A stretch of 64,000 bases of DNA from Clostridiales bacterium (lineage in GTDB: Bacteria > Bacillota > Clostridia > Lachnospirales > Lachnospiraceae): contig JAGZJZ010000001.1 of assembly GCA_018365455.1 (NCBI GenBank), positions 124,001 through 188,000 on the forward strand. The letters are read 5' to 3'. The notes under the pieces were generated by a model. That model was not told where the DNA came from and searched no databases. It was given only the letters and a program-made list of their open reading frames with translations. Positions within the stretch are counted from its first letter, which is position 1. The number at the start of each line of letters is the position of its first letter. This document shows positions 16,142-24,766 of this stretch, one piece after another. The translations under genes and the position numbers were made by a program.

Positions 16142-18127
16142 TTACCCACCGAAAAATTTATCAATACGGTTTTTATTATCACATAAGTGATTGTACTGTA
16201 ACATGGAATATTGGTTTAACAGATCTTGATAAGGCTCATCGGCATACTCATAATACTGCCCATCTTTGTCAATGTAAATATTTGCTGTTATAACAGGCAA
16301 TGTTTTACGCAGTGACTGCAGATAGGTCTGGTAGTCGGTGAGAGGCAGGCCAGCCTGCTCCATTAAGAGTCCACTTAAATAGTTCACACTGATTCGATCA
16401 ATATCCTGTTCTTCAATATCATAATTCGCCCACATAACCATCGGAACCTTATAGCCATTCTGAAACTCTTCAATGGAAGATTCCTGGTCAATATCATTGA
16501 GTCTCAGGATAGCATTTGCAATATAATCAGAAGGCTGATGGTCGCCAAACATGACCACAATGGTATCTTCATCCACGTTGCTGAAATAATTTATTAACTC
16601 TTCAAAAGCTTTATCCGTTTCTTTCACCAGGGTCAGATATCGTTCAGTGGAGATGACACTCAATGTCTTCTCTTCTTCCGGTATCTGTGTTAATTCGATA
16701 GATGATTCAAATCCCGGATATTCTTTGCTGTAACCGCCATGATTCTGCATAGTAACTTCAAAGGCAAACATCGGTTCTCCGGGAGTCTTGTTTTCATAGG
16801 TCTCGATCACTTTATCAAATGCAGATTTGTCGCTGACATAGCCGCGGATTGTTTCCGGGTTATCAAAGTCATCCTTGGAATAAAATTGATCAAATCCAAA
16901 ATAAGAATAGACCTTATCCCTGCTCCATCCTGTTGCATAATAAGGATGAATGGCTGTCGTAGCATACCCCATACCCTTCAGGTAACTTGCCAGTGTTGGC
17001 ATATTTCCTTTTACATATTGCTGGTATGCGACACTTCCTGTAGGAAGGAATGCCATGGAATCGCCTGTCAGAAATTCAAATTCTGTATTTGCGGTATTAC
17101 CGCCCTTTACGGATACAAACATATCAGCTTTAATGGTGTTTTCTTCCATAGAACGGATAAAAGGCATGTAGTCTTCATTTGTTTCAAAATCGCCGCGATA
17201 AGCAAGGTCTGTAAAAGCTTCATTCATGATCACCACAATATTTGGTTTCTTTTGCTTTTCTGTATCACTGGCGGAGGCATTGACAGAGGATGTTTTTTCT
17301 TTCTCAATCTCCTGCTCTATTTTTGTAACCTCTTCCGGTGAGTAGCCTTCTGGTTTTTCAATGTCCAGATACCGCAGATTTGCCAGGAACGCCACCATAA
17401 AACCATTGTTCCGATATAGTACATTGGGGGTAAATAGAATATCATCCAGCCCAAACATATCTTTTACAGTGTCCGTTTTTACTGCAGTTACATAGCCTGT
17501 CATGAGAATAGCAGATAAAAGCAGGGCGATCAGACGCACCTTTATACTTTTAACCGGAAAAACGGTCTTTTCTCCAAGAATCATTAAAAAGATAAAGCCA
17601 ATCAGTACAAAAACCAGACGGTAAGAAAAAGTAAAGGTATAATTATCTGTAATTGTAATCGCGGTGCCTAATGACATAAAGTCCCATGGCACAATGGGTG
17701 AGGATCGAAAGCTTACAACAAAGTAGTTGGCAACTCCAAATAGCATTGGAACTGCGGTGGCAAGCATATATCCCCATCTCGTGGAACCCAGTAAAAATGT
17801 ACAGATTGCGTACAGCAGATAATAAAATATCACATTTAGGATAAATATCAGTACAGTCAGATCCCAAGGTACATGGGTGTAGAACTCCATGGTGCAGAGA
17901 GCCAGTATGGGTATGACAATTAGTGCAGCTATCCCCGCCGGTTTCGGAAGCTTAAATTTTAAAGCGATAGAAAACCCGGCTGCAAAAGATAAAAGCAGTG
18001 AAAGCACCAGTTTGCCGCTATGCATCCCATCGCCGTTCACTGCCAGTATAGTCAATACAATTAGAATAATTGTCACAGCCGAAGCCATGACAATTCGTAA
18101 TTTTGATTCGGTAAATATTTTTTTCAT
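16142..18127 (-). CDS. LtaS-like sulfatase-fold phosphotransferase, copy 2
   Basis: A 661-residue paralogue of the downstream gene, with the same layout: N-terminal membrane helices, then an extracellular catalytic domain. Conserved positions are IVVIMNEAFTDL, KGGNTANTEFEF (nucleophile Thr), QNHGGYS and VVMFGDHQPSDY. Compared with copy 1 the linker after the membrane part is Glu-rich (EIEQEIEKEKTSS), and many surface residues differ. It starts at ATG 18127, ten bases after the pyruvate kinase stop, so it is probably cotranscribed with pyk. Lipoteichoic acid synthesis or glycerol-phosphate decoration of a glycan are both possible. Confidence 0.88.
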   Translation of the reverse strand: MKKIFTESKLRIVMASAVTIILIVLTILAVNGDGMHSGKLVLSLLLSFAAGFSIALKFKLPKPAGIAALIVIPILALCTMEFYTHVPWDLTVLIFILNVIFYYLLYAICTFLLGSTRWGYMLATAVPMLFGVANYFVVSFRSSPIVPWDFMSLGTAITITDNYTFTFSYRLVFVLIGFIFLMILGEKTVFPVKSIKVRLIALLLSAILMTGYVTAVKTDTVKDMFGLDDILFTPNVLYRNNGFMVAFLANLRYLDIEKPEGYSPEEVTKIEQEIEKEKTSSVNASASDTEKQKKPNIVVIMNEAFTDLAYRGDFETNEDYMPFIRSMEENTIKADMFVSVKGGNTANTEFEFLTGDSMAFLPTGSVAYQQYVKGNMPTLASYLKGMGYATTAIHPYYATGWSRDKVYSYFGFDQFYSKDDFDNPETIRGYVSDKSAFDKVIETYENKTPGEPMFAFEVTMQNHGGYSKEYPGFESSIELTQIPEEEKTLSVISTERYLTLVKETDKAFEELINYFSNVDEDTIVVMFGDHQPSDYIANAILRLNDIDQESSIEEFQNGYKVPMVMWANYDIEEQDIDRISVNYLSGLLMEQAGLPLTDYQTYLQSLRKTLPVITANIYIDKDGQYYEYADEPYQDLLNQYSMLQYNHLCDNKNRIDKFFGG

Positions 18128-18142
18128 TCTCAATAATCCAAT

Positions 18143-19579
18143 CTATTTTGCTTGTAATACATGCATCATGTTTGTAATGGCACCCTCTCCGGTTACAACA
18201 TTCGTAGCAGGATCTCCTGCTGTAAAAATTACCAGGTCCCCTTTATTTACGAGATTTTTCTGACGCAGGGTGATCATAGGGCTGGAAATAATGTGCTCGG
18301 TCGTATTTTCGTTATTTCCCTTCATGGGATAAACTCCCCAGTAGAGCTGCATTCTGCGTACGGTGCACTCATTTGGAGAAATAGCATAGATCGGCATTTC
18401 CGGTCTGAAATTAGAGATCAGTCTTGCGGTCTGTCCGGAAATGGTCGGGATTACAATACAAGCTGCATCCAAGTTACGTGCTGTAGATACGGTTGCAAAT
18501 CCAACTGCACTGGAAATATTTTTTTTCCTTCTGCCCTTACTGTTTTTCACCAGCATTTTATAGTCCAGATGCTTTTCCGTTGTCTCAGCAATTTTACCCA
18601 TCATTTTCAATGCTTCCAATGGATATTTACCCATTGCGGTTTCGCCGGAGAGCATAATTGCATCGCTGCCGTCATATACAGCATTTGCCACATCTCCTGC
18701 TTCTGCTCTGGTTGGGCGTGGATTGCGGATCATGGAATCCAGCATCTGGGTTGCAGTGATAACCGGTTTATAATGTTCATTACATTTATTAATTATTTTT
18801 TTCTGGATATATGGAACTTCATCGGCTGGAATTTCAACACCAAGGTCTCCCCTTGCTACCATGATTCCGTCTGCTGCGTCAATGATTTCATCTATGTTTG
18901 CGATGCCTTCGGCATTTTCAATTTTAGCAATTACATTAATATGTTCACCATGATGATCTTTTAACAGTTTTTTAATATCCCGGATACACTGGGCATTACG
19001 TACAAAAGATGCTGCAATAAAATCAAATCCCTGCTCAATTCCAAACAGAATATCTTCTTTATCTTTATCAGTCACACCAGGAAGGTTTACGCTGACATTT
19101 GGTACATTGACACCTTTACGTTCGCCAAGCTCACCGCCGTTTACTACAACACACTCAATTTCTCTTTCGGAGACTTTCTTCACAACAAGTTCAATTAAGC
19201 CGTCGTCAATTAAAATAAAATCGCCTTTTTTTACATCCTTTGTCAATTCCGGATAAGTAATGGAGCATCTTTTTTCATCGCCTTCGATTTCTTCCATTAC
19301 AAGGGTAAACTCTTCGGCTTCTTTTAACTGTACTTTTTTGTGATCTTTTAAAACGCCGGTCCGAATTTCCGGTCCCTTGGTATCTAAAAGCATAGCCACT
19401 GGGATCTCCAGTTCAGCACGAACTTCTTTTACAAGCTGGATTCTGCCCAGATGTTCTTCATGGTCGCCATGTGAGAAATTAAAGCGGGCAACGTCCATTC
19501 CGTTATTAACCAGGTCACTAAGCAATTCTCTGTTGTTTGTATTTGGTCCCATTGTACATATAATTTTCGTTTTTTTCAT
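18143..19579 (-). CDS. pyk: Pyruvate kinase
   Basis: A 478-residue glycolytic enzyme that makes pyruvate and ATP from phosphoenolpyruvate. It contains the N-terminal KTKIICTMGP, the substrate loop ARFNFSHGDHEEH, LLDTKGPEIR, the catalytic Lys region NVIAKIENAEGIANIDEI, the metal-site block VARGDLGVEIP, and the family signature TRAEAGDVANAVYDG. The C-terminal effector domain is present, but the extra PEP-utilising domain seen in Bacillus enzymes is absent. It lies downstream of the rhomboid-like gene by 48 bases and upstream of the LtaS-like pair. Confidence 0.97.
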   Translation of the reverse strand: MKKTKIICTMGPNTNNRELLSDLVNNGMDVARFNFSHGDHEEHLGRIQLVKEVRAELEIPVAMLLDTKGPEIRTGVLKDHKKVQLKEAEEFTLVMEEIEGDEKRCSITYPELTKDVKKGDFILIDDGLIELVVKKVSEREIECVVVNGGELGERKGVNVPNVSVNLPGVTDKDKEDILFGIEQGFDFIAASFVRNAQCIRDIKKLLKDHHGEHINVIAKIENAEGIANIDEIIDAADGIMVARGDLGVEIPADEVPYIQKKIINKCNEHYKPVITATQMLDSMIRNPRPTRAEAGDVANAVYDGSDAIMLSGETAMGKYPLEALKMMGKIAETTEKHLDYKMLVKNSKGRRKKNISSAVGFATVSTARNLDAACIVIPTISGQTARLISNFRPEMPIYAISPNECTVRRMQLYWGVYPMKGNNENTTEHIISSPMITLRQKNLVNKGDLVIFTAGDPATNVVTGEGAITNMMHVLQAK

Positions 19580-19627
19580 AATGCGCCTCCTGATGTTGTT
19601 TGAATTATTTACTTTTTCTAATTACGC

Positions 19628-20461
19628 CTAACGGTGGTGCTTTTTTACATGCTCATGTGAGAACAGATGATCCTGGCAATATTCATAATTACCGTCACAT
19701 TTGGAACAGAAACGAAATTCCAGATCCTCTCCGTCCAGTTCTGTTCTGCCGCATATTGCACATTTATGCTTGGTAAGGCCGTTTGAAGACTGTCTCGTTT
19801 CCTGCCGGAACTTCTTTTTCCTTTTTATTTCACCGGGTGAAACCCTTCTAAAATCTCTGGTTCCAAGGAAGAATATAATGAAGTTCATCAAAGATGCAAT
19901 AATTGCAACTTTAATCGGCCAAGAGGATTTAAAGAAAGAAAACAGGATAAATACCCCATATAAGATTCCCATCCACTTGATTTTAATCGGTATAACAAAA
20001 TACAATAACACCTGCATATTGGGATAGCATAAAGCAAATGCAAGGAAAATTGACATATTAATATAATAAGTACTGAAAATAGGACCAAACAGTTTTCCGC
20101 CGCCTAAGATAAAGTACAGGATAAACGCACCGATATCCGTAAAGAGTATACCGGCAAGAATATATAGCGTATAACGGAAAGCACCCCAGGTATTTTCCAG
20201 AGAAGTACCCAATGAGTAATAAAAAAACAACATGATAACCGTAAATATGCTAAGGGATTCCGGAGGTACTAAGATCCATGTAACGATACGCCAGATCTGG
20301 CCTCTTAAAATATGGTAAGGTTCCAGCGTTAAAAAATTCATGATATTAGGCTGAAATACATTAAAAGTGTAACCCAGGATGTAGCAGATGATAAGGTATA
20401 AGGATAAATTACGGATACCGTACCTGCCAAATTTACGTTCCAGTTTATTTATAAAGTCCAT
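19628..20461 (-). CDS. Rhomboid-like pseudoprotease with C-terminal zinc ribbon
   Basis: A 277-residue membrane protein. About six helices (residues 15-215) include the rhomboid-type block GQIWRIVTWILVPP and a helix with YSLGTSLENTWG. The usual catalytic Ser motif (GxSG) and the paired catalytic His are not found; the corresponding places read STYYINMS and AIIASLMNF, so proteolysis is unlikely. The C-terminus (about 230-277) carries CAICGRTELDG, RFCSKCDGNYEYCQDH and a His-rich end, a probable zinc-binding module. The stop-to-start distance from corA is 14 bases. It may bind and guide membrane proteins, but that is inference. Confidence 0.7.
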   Translation of the reverse strand: MDFINKLERKFGRYGIRNLSLYLIICYILGYTFNVFQPNIMNFLTLEPYHILRGQIWRIVTWILVPPESLSIFTVIMLFFYYSLGTSLENTWGAFRYTLYILAGILFTDIGAFILYFILGGGKLFGPIFSTYYINMSIFLAFALCYPNMQVLLYFVIPIKIKWMGILYGVFILFSFFKSSWPIKVAIIASLMNFIIFFLGTRDFRRVSPGEIKRKKKFRQETRQSSNGLTKHKCAICGRTELDGEDLEFRFCSKCDGNYEYCQDHLFSHEHVKKHHR

Positions 20462-20475
20462 TTATACTACCTTTC

Positions 20476-21417
20476 TTAAAATAAATTCTTTTTTGAAAAA
20501 ATCAAAGCTACAACAAGACTTAAAATTAATGAAAACAAAATAACCAGTGCAAATCCATAGGGACTGCCCGAAAATGGCATACCGCTGGAATTCACATTCA
20601 TTCCGTAAGCGCTGAAGATCATCGTTGGAATGGACATTACAATAGTAACGGTTGCTAAAAATTTCATTACAATATTCAGATTGTTGGAAATAACAGAAGC
20701 AAATGCATCCATCATACCGCTTAAAATTCCGCTGTAGATATTTGCCATCTCAATTGCCTGTTTATTCTCAATAATAACATCTTCCAAAAGTTCAGTATCT
20801 TCGGGATAGTGTTTTATGCCTTCTGTTTTCAGCAGTTTCTCCAGAACAACTTCATTCGACCGAAGGGAAGTTGTAAAATACACAAGACTCTTTTCCAACT
20901 CCAGCAGTTCAATCAGCTCCTGATTTTTGGTGGACAGATGAAGTTTCTTCTCCACCACTTCGCTCTTCTTATCAATAATTCGCAGATAGTGCAGGAACAT
21001 GGTCGCATTCTTATACAAAATCTGTAAGATAAAACGGGTCTTTTTATAGGTAAAGAAATTCCGTACCCTGCCGTCCATAAAAGCGGAAAGCACCGGTGTA
21101 TCCTCCAGGCAAACGGTAAAAATAATTTCATCCGTTACAATAATGGACATGGGTATGGTTCCGTACCAGTCTTTGTCATTACGTTCTTCGATGACCGGGA
21201 TATCCACCAGAATCATCGTATAGTTATCTTCTACTTCAATTCTGGACCGTTCTTCTTCATCCAGAGGTGCCCGCAGGTCATCTACCTCAATATTGTATTC
21301 GTTGGCGATATCTAATATTTCTGTTGCTGTAGGGTCTACCAGCGCAATCCAGCAGCCCTCCTGTGCTTCATTTACCTGGTGAATTGCACCATCAATTGTC
21401 CTGTAAATTTTGATCAT
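20476..21417 (-). CDS. corA: CorA-family divalent metal (Mg2+) transporter
   Basis: A 313-residue CorA/MIT transporter. A large cytoplasmic N-terminal domain precedes two C-terminal membrane helices, and the YGMN signature of the pore mouth is present (SAYGMNVNSSGMP). The C-terminal basic end FSKKNLF is also usual. The start is ATG 21417 with AAAGGAG upstream; the longer TTG-initiated frame would include the ribosome site itself. The promoter at 21587-21615 gives a leader of about 165 bases, which contains a 20-codon ORF and switchable pairing. Synthesis is therefore probably controlled, likely by Mg2+. Confidence 0.95.
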   Translation of the reverse strand: MIKIYRTIDGAIHQVNEAQEGCWIALVDPTATEILDIANEYNIEVDDLRAPLDEEERSRIEVEDNYTMILVDIPVIEERNDKDWYGTIPMSIIVTDEIIFTVCLEDTPVLSAFMDGRVRNFFTYKKTRFILQILYKNATMFLHYLRIIDKKSEVVEKKLHLSTKNQELIELLELEKSLVYFTTSLRSNEVVLEKLLKTEGIKHYPEDTELLEDVIIENKQAIEMANIYSGILSGMMDAFASVISNNLNIVMKFLATVTIVMSIPTMIFSAYGMNVNSSGMPFSGSPYGFALVILFSLILSLVVALIFSKKNLF

Positions 21418-21443
21418 GATTCCATAATCTCCTTTCAATTATC

Positions 21444-21480
21444 CATAGAACAGGATAATCGTCTGAAGGCCTGTCCTATG
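21444..21480 (-). promoter_or_regulatory. Hairpin before corA with a competing upstream segment
   Basis: On the transcript segment B, CATAGGACAGG (21480 to 21470), pairs with C, CCTGTTCTATG (21454 to 21444), which ends 11 bases before the corA ribosome site. Segment A, CCTAGTCCTAGG (21526 to 21515), inside the leader ORF, can pair with B instead using nine bases and one bulge. A and C thus compete for B. No U-run follows B:C, so control of translation or of early termination by another route is more likely than a simple terminator. Confidence 0.65.
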
Positions 21481-21538
21481 CGTATTTTTCTATATGAACT
21501 TCACTATTATTTTCCCTAGGACTAGGACCACCCTCCAT
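21476..21538 (-). CDS. CorA leader peptide (20 aa, Pro and Glu rich)
   Basis: ATG at 21538 follows AAGGAAG by nine bases and opens a 20-codon frame starting MEGGPSPREN and ending at TAG within the downstream hairpin. Codons 5-8 (Pro-Ser-Pro-Arg) are exactly segment A of the alternative RNA pairing. Pro and acid residues near the start recall Mg2+-sensing leader peptides such as MgtL, in which low Mg2+ destabilises or pauses ribosomes. The sequence itself is unrelated. The call rests on ribosome site, position and RNA architecture; translation is unproven. Confidence 0.6.
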   Translation of the reverse strand: MEGGPSPRENNSEVHIEKYA

Positions 21539-21586
21539 GGAATCACACTTCCTTTCTTTCTCCAAAATATCTTGCAACTAAAGGAC

Positions 21587-21615
21587 ATTATAAAGACTAA
21601 AAAAGTATTTGTCAA
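21587..21615 (-). promoter_or_regulatory. Consensus sigma-A promoter of corA leader
   Basis: A perfect TTGACA, 17-base spacer and TATAAT on the minus strand. Such a strong promoter fits control at the leader rather than at initiation. Confidence 0.85.
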
Positions 21616-21640
21616 TCGCAGCCATCATTTTTTTCATCTC

Positions 21641-21669
21641 TTTACAATATTTTAACAATTAGGTATACT
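21641..21669 (+). promoter_or_regulatory. Promoter of aroC
   Basis: TTTACA, 17 bases and TATACT, divergent from the corA promoter by 25 bases. Confidence 0.6.
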
Positions 21670-21768
21670 GTTAATAGTCAGTCAAATGGATCTGCAGGCA
21701 TGCCCATTTGGTTCGTTACTCGCGGGAATAAGATTGGCTGGCTCATTTTAGCACACAAGGAGGATATT

Positions 21769-22872
21769 ATGGCAGGATCAACATTTGGCAATCAATTTAA
21801 AATAACGACCTGGGGAGAATCACATGGAAAGGGCATCGGTGTCATTGTAGACGGATGTCCGGCAGGACTGGCTCTCTGCGAGGAAGATATACAAAAGAAT
21901 TTAGACCGGAGGAAACCCGGACAGAGTAAATATTCCACTCCACGCAAAGAAGATGATGCGGTTGAAATCCTCTCCGGTGTTTTTGAAGGAAAAACAACAG
22001 GGACTCCGATTTCCATGATAGTTTATAATAAAACACAGCGCTCTTCTGATTATGGAGAAATCGCTGATTACTACAGACCGGGACATGCCGATCTGACTTA
22101 TGACACGAAATACGGTTTCCGGGACTACCGCGGTGGCGGGCGTTCATCCGGAAGGGAAACCATCGGCCGTGTTGCCGGAGGCGCAATTGCAATTAAAATA
22201 CTGGATCGGCTGGGCATACAGCTTCTGACTTATACCAGATCCATTGGTCCGGTCAAAATAGATCATAATAATTTTGACCGTAGTATTATTTCCCAAAATC
22301 CGCTATATATGCCAGATGCTGAGGCAGCCCAGCGTGCAGGTGCGTTTTTAGAAGAATGCATGCAGCATGGAGATTCTTCCGGCGGCATGATTGAGTGCAT
22401 AGTTAAAAATATGATTCCGGGTGTTGGGGATCCGGTATTTGAAAAGTTAAATGCGAATCTGGGAAAGGCACTGCTTTCTATAGGAGCTGTGAAGTCTTTT
22501 GAAATCGGTGACGGGATTGCAGTCTCCCAGGCTCTTGGAAGTGAAAATAATGATCAGTATACCCTGTCTTCTGAAGGACATAAAGTGAAACTTACCAATC
22601 ACTCCGGCGGAATCCTGGGCGGAATCAGTGACGGCAGTGACATTCTCCTGCGGGTAGGAATCAAGCCGACACCATCAATAAAAAAAGAACAATCTACTAT
22701 TACGAAGGATGGAAGAAGCATACAGATCAAAGTGAAAGGACGGCATGATCCGGTCATTGTTCCCCGCGCAGTTGTAGTGGTGGAATCCATGACCGCTATA
22801 ACGTTACTGGATATGCTGTTTGCCAGCATGACATCCCAGATGGATGGTCTGATCCGGTTTTTCAAAAGCTAA
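21769..22872 (+). CDS. aroC: Chorismate synthase
   Basis: A 367-residue FMN-dependent enzyme making chorismate from EPSP, the last shikimate step. It shows the signatures GESHGKGIGVIVDGCPAG, the RPGHADLTYDTKYGFRDYRGGGRSSGRET block that binds substrate and flavin, and GGILGGISDG. The length is normal. The ATG at 21769 has AAGGAGG seven bases upstream; the upstream in-frame extension has no such site. No other aromatic genes adjoin it. Confidence 0.97.
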   Translation: MAGSTFGNQFKITTWGESHGKGIGVIVDGCPAGLALCEEDIQKNLDRRKPGQSKYSTPRKEDDAVEILSGVFEGKTTGTPISMIVYNKTQRSSDYGEIADYYRPGHADLTYDTKYGFRDYRGGGRSSGRETIGRVAGGAIAIKILDRLGIQLLTYTRSIGPVKIDHNNFDRSIISQNPLYMPDAEAAQRAGAFLEECMQHGDSSGGMIECIVKNMIPGVGDPVFEKLNANLGKALLSIGAVKSFEIGDGIAVSQALGSENNDQYTLSSEGHKVKLTNHSGGILGGISDGSDILLRVGIKPTPSIKKEQSTITKDGRSIQIKVKGRHDPVIVPRAVVVVESMTAITLLDMLFASMTSQMDGLIRFFKS

Positions 22873-22910
22873 TAAGATCTAACCCGCAGAAAGTAATTTT
22901 AGCACGCTGC

Positions 22911-22957
22911 GGATTCAAAAAAAGACAGCCGCATATGCAGTTGTCTTTTTTGAATCC
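22911..22957. terminator. Bidirectional terminator between aroC and the lactonase gene
   Basis: GATTCAAAAAAAGACA and its complement with one base less flank a small inner hairpin GCATATGC. A and T runs on both sides suit both convergent genes; the right arm touches the lactonase stop codon. Confidence 0.75.
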
Positions 22958-24012
22958 TACTCTTCTATTTTTGAAATCAAAATGCAGTTTGGTGTCTCCA
23001 CTTTTACTGGTTTGCCCTTCATAATTAACAGGCCTTTTTCATAATCAATGGTAAAGAAACGGATTTCATTGCTTTCATGGTTGAGCACAACTAACGTCTT
23101 TTCATCCGGGAACACATCAATGTCTTTTGGATAGTCTCCGCTGATTGGTAAAATGCAGATCTCTTCCAGCATTCCGTTTTCCGGATTGATGCGGAATACG
23201 CCGGCACTGTTGTCTCCTGCGGAAGAACAATACAGGTATTTGCCGCTTGGAGCAATCTTAAGACCGGAAGCTGCACAGCCGCCTTCTTTTTGGTCCATTG
23301 GCGTGCGCACAGTCTGTATTAAATCAAACTGCGGGGATTTACCGGTACCATCATAGGTATACACGTTAATTTCATTGCTGAGCTCGCAGATTACATATGC
23401 GTATTTTCCATCTTTGCTGAAACGGATGATCCTTGGACCTGATTCCAGCTCGCATCTTAAAATATCATATAGTTTTAATTTTCCGGAGGCAGGATTTACG
23501 GTATATAGCTTTATATGGTCAATTCCATTGTCTACGACACAGAGATATTTACCGTCCGGTGTAGGCATTACACAGCTGATATGAGGTCTGAAGTTACGTT
23601 CAGCTACGCTTCCAAGGCCCTTGTGGAATATGCCATCCACAACACTGCCCAGGCGGCCGTCCTGATGAATCCGCACAACGCTGACTTTGCCGTCATGGTA
23701 TCCCCCTACAAATAAAAACTTACCATCCAGGTCGGTGGAGAGAAAACATCCTCTCATGCCATCGATATCCACCTGGTTAATCGGCTCTAAATCGCCGTTG
23801 GGGAATATTTTTAAAACTTCAACACCTTCATCTGCTATGGAATACAGATATTGTCCATTTGGAGATTTCGTAATATGGGATGCATTATTGACCGAAACTA
23901 CATTTCGCTCCGCCATTGTCCCCTCTTCTATATTTAAATCATAAATATGGATACCAACACTGCTTCCATGTGTATATGTACCTACATAAGCAACATATTT
24001 ACTCTTGCTCAT
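22957..24012 (-). CDS. Lactonase family protein (6-phosphogluconolactonase-like beta-propeller)
   Basis: A 351-residue seven-bladed propeller of the YkgB/Pgl type. Typical repeats are YVGTYTHG at the start, ITKSPNGQYLYSIAD, PHISCVMPTPDGKYLCVVDNG, SGPRIIRFSKDGKYAYVICE and IAPSGKYLYCSSAGDNS. The family hydrolyses 6-phosphogluconolactone or other sugar lactones. The ATG at 24012 follows AAGGAGG; the longer frame lacks support. No pentose phosphate gene is adjacent, so the substrate remains open. Confidence 0.85.
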   Translation of the reverse strand: MSKSKYVAYVGTYTHGSSVGIHIYDLNIEEGTMAERNVVSVNNASHITKSPNGQYLYSIADEGVEVLKIFPNGDLEPINQVDIDGMRGCFLSTDLDGKFLFVGGYHDGKVSVVRIHQDGRLGSVVDGIFHKGLGSVAERNFRPHISCVMPTPDGKYLCVVDNGIDHIKLYTVNPASGKLKLYDILRCELESGPRIIRFSKDGKYAYVICELSNEINVYTYDGTGKSPQFDLIQTVRTPMDQKEGGCAASGLKIAPSGKYLYCSSAGDNSAGVFRINPENGMLEEICILPISGDYPKDIDVFPDEKTLVVLNHESNEIRFFTIDYEKGLLIMKGKPVKVETPNCILISKIEE

Positions 24013-24121
24013 TTTCTTATCCTCCTTAGCTAAACACTTATGTCTCATTAATTTCTTCTATCTTACCATAAACTAATCTATTTGTTAATAGAAATCAGAA
24101 GAAAAATTTAGCAAATAATTA

Positions 24122-24150
24122 GTGACAATCAGCCCATTCTATGCTATATT
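24122..24150 (+). promoter_or_regulatory. Promoter of the polyamine transport operon
   Basis: GTGACA, 17 bases and TATATT, 62 bases upstream of the regulator gene. Confidence 0.5.
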
Positions 24151-24156
24151 GTTTCT

Positions 24157-24173
24157 GTTTACAATTGCTAAAC
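24157..24173. promoter_or_regulatory. Candidate operator of the XRE-cupin regulator
   Basis: GTTTA and TAAAC arms seven bases apart sit at the predicted transcription start. A related TTTAGCAAAT copy lies upstream of the -35 near 24107. Autoregulation is inference. Confidence 0.35.
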
Positions 24174-24211
24174 TTTATGTTTATTTATACTATTAGTTAA
24201 GAGGTAGGAAA

Positions 24212-24751
24212 ATGGTTATCGGACAAAAGCTAAAAGAATTGCGTATTGCCAAAGGTCTGACCCAGGAAGAACTGGCAGGCAGGGCTGAACTTTCCAAAGG
24301 TTTTATCTCCCAGCTGGAACGGGATCTGACTTCGCCGTCTATTGCCACTCTGGTGGACATACTCCAGTGTCTGGGTACCAATCTGAATGAATTTTTCTGT
24401 GAAACGACAGAGGAACAGGTCGTTTTTCATGACACAGACTATTTTCAGAAGGTTGATTCAGAATTTTTCAATAAAATTGAATGGATCATTCCCAATGCCC
24501 AGAAAAATATTATGGAGCCTATCCGCCTGACTTTAGAGCCCGGCGGAAGCACTTATCCGGACAATCCCCATGAAGGGGAAGAATTTGGATATGTATTACA
24601 GGGGAATATTACCCTGTATATTGGTAAACGTAACTATAAGGTAAAAAAGGGAGAATCTTTTTATTTTAATCCAAGCCAAAGACATTATATTAAAAATACA
24701 GGGAAAAGCAGTGCTGTCCTGATCTGGGTCAGCTCTCCGCCCAGCTTTTAA
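24212..24751 (+). CDS. XRE-family regulator with cupin domain
   Basis: A 179-residue repressor-like protein. Residues 1-60 form an XRE helix-turn-helix (IGQKLKELRIAKGLTQEELAGRAELSKGFISQLE). Residues about 105-179 form a cupin (LEPGGSTYPDNPHEGEEFGYVLQGNITLYIG and the SFYFNPSQRHYIKN half), suited to binding a small ligand. It is the first gene of the potABCD operon, 15 bases before potA, and resembles PuuR-type regulators of polyamine genes. It probably senses a polyamine and controls this operon. Confidence 0.9.
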   Translation: MVIGQKLKELRIAKGLTQEELAGRAELSKGFISQLERDLTSPSIATLVDILQCLGTNLNEFFCETTEEQVVFHDTDYFQKVDSEFFNKIEWIIPNAQKNIMEPIRLTLEPGGSTYPDNPHEGEEFGYVLQGNITLYIGKRNYKVKKGESFYFNPSQRHYIKNTGKSSAVLIWVSSPPSF

Positions 24752-24766
24752 ATCAGGAGGTACGAC

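Noticed and set aside
16020..16190. Short plus-strand open frame across element A
   Set aside because: It lies inside the palindromic repeat and the antisense of an LtaS-like gene, with no ribosome site and no recognisable product.
21418..21600. M-box Mg2+ riboswitch before corA
   Set aside because: The leader is only about 165 bases with none of the M-box conserved loops; the mini-ORF and A/B/C pairing explain its structure better.
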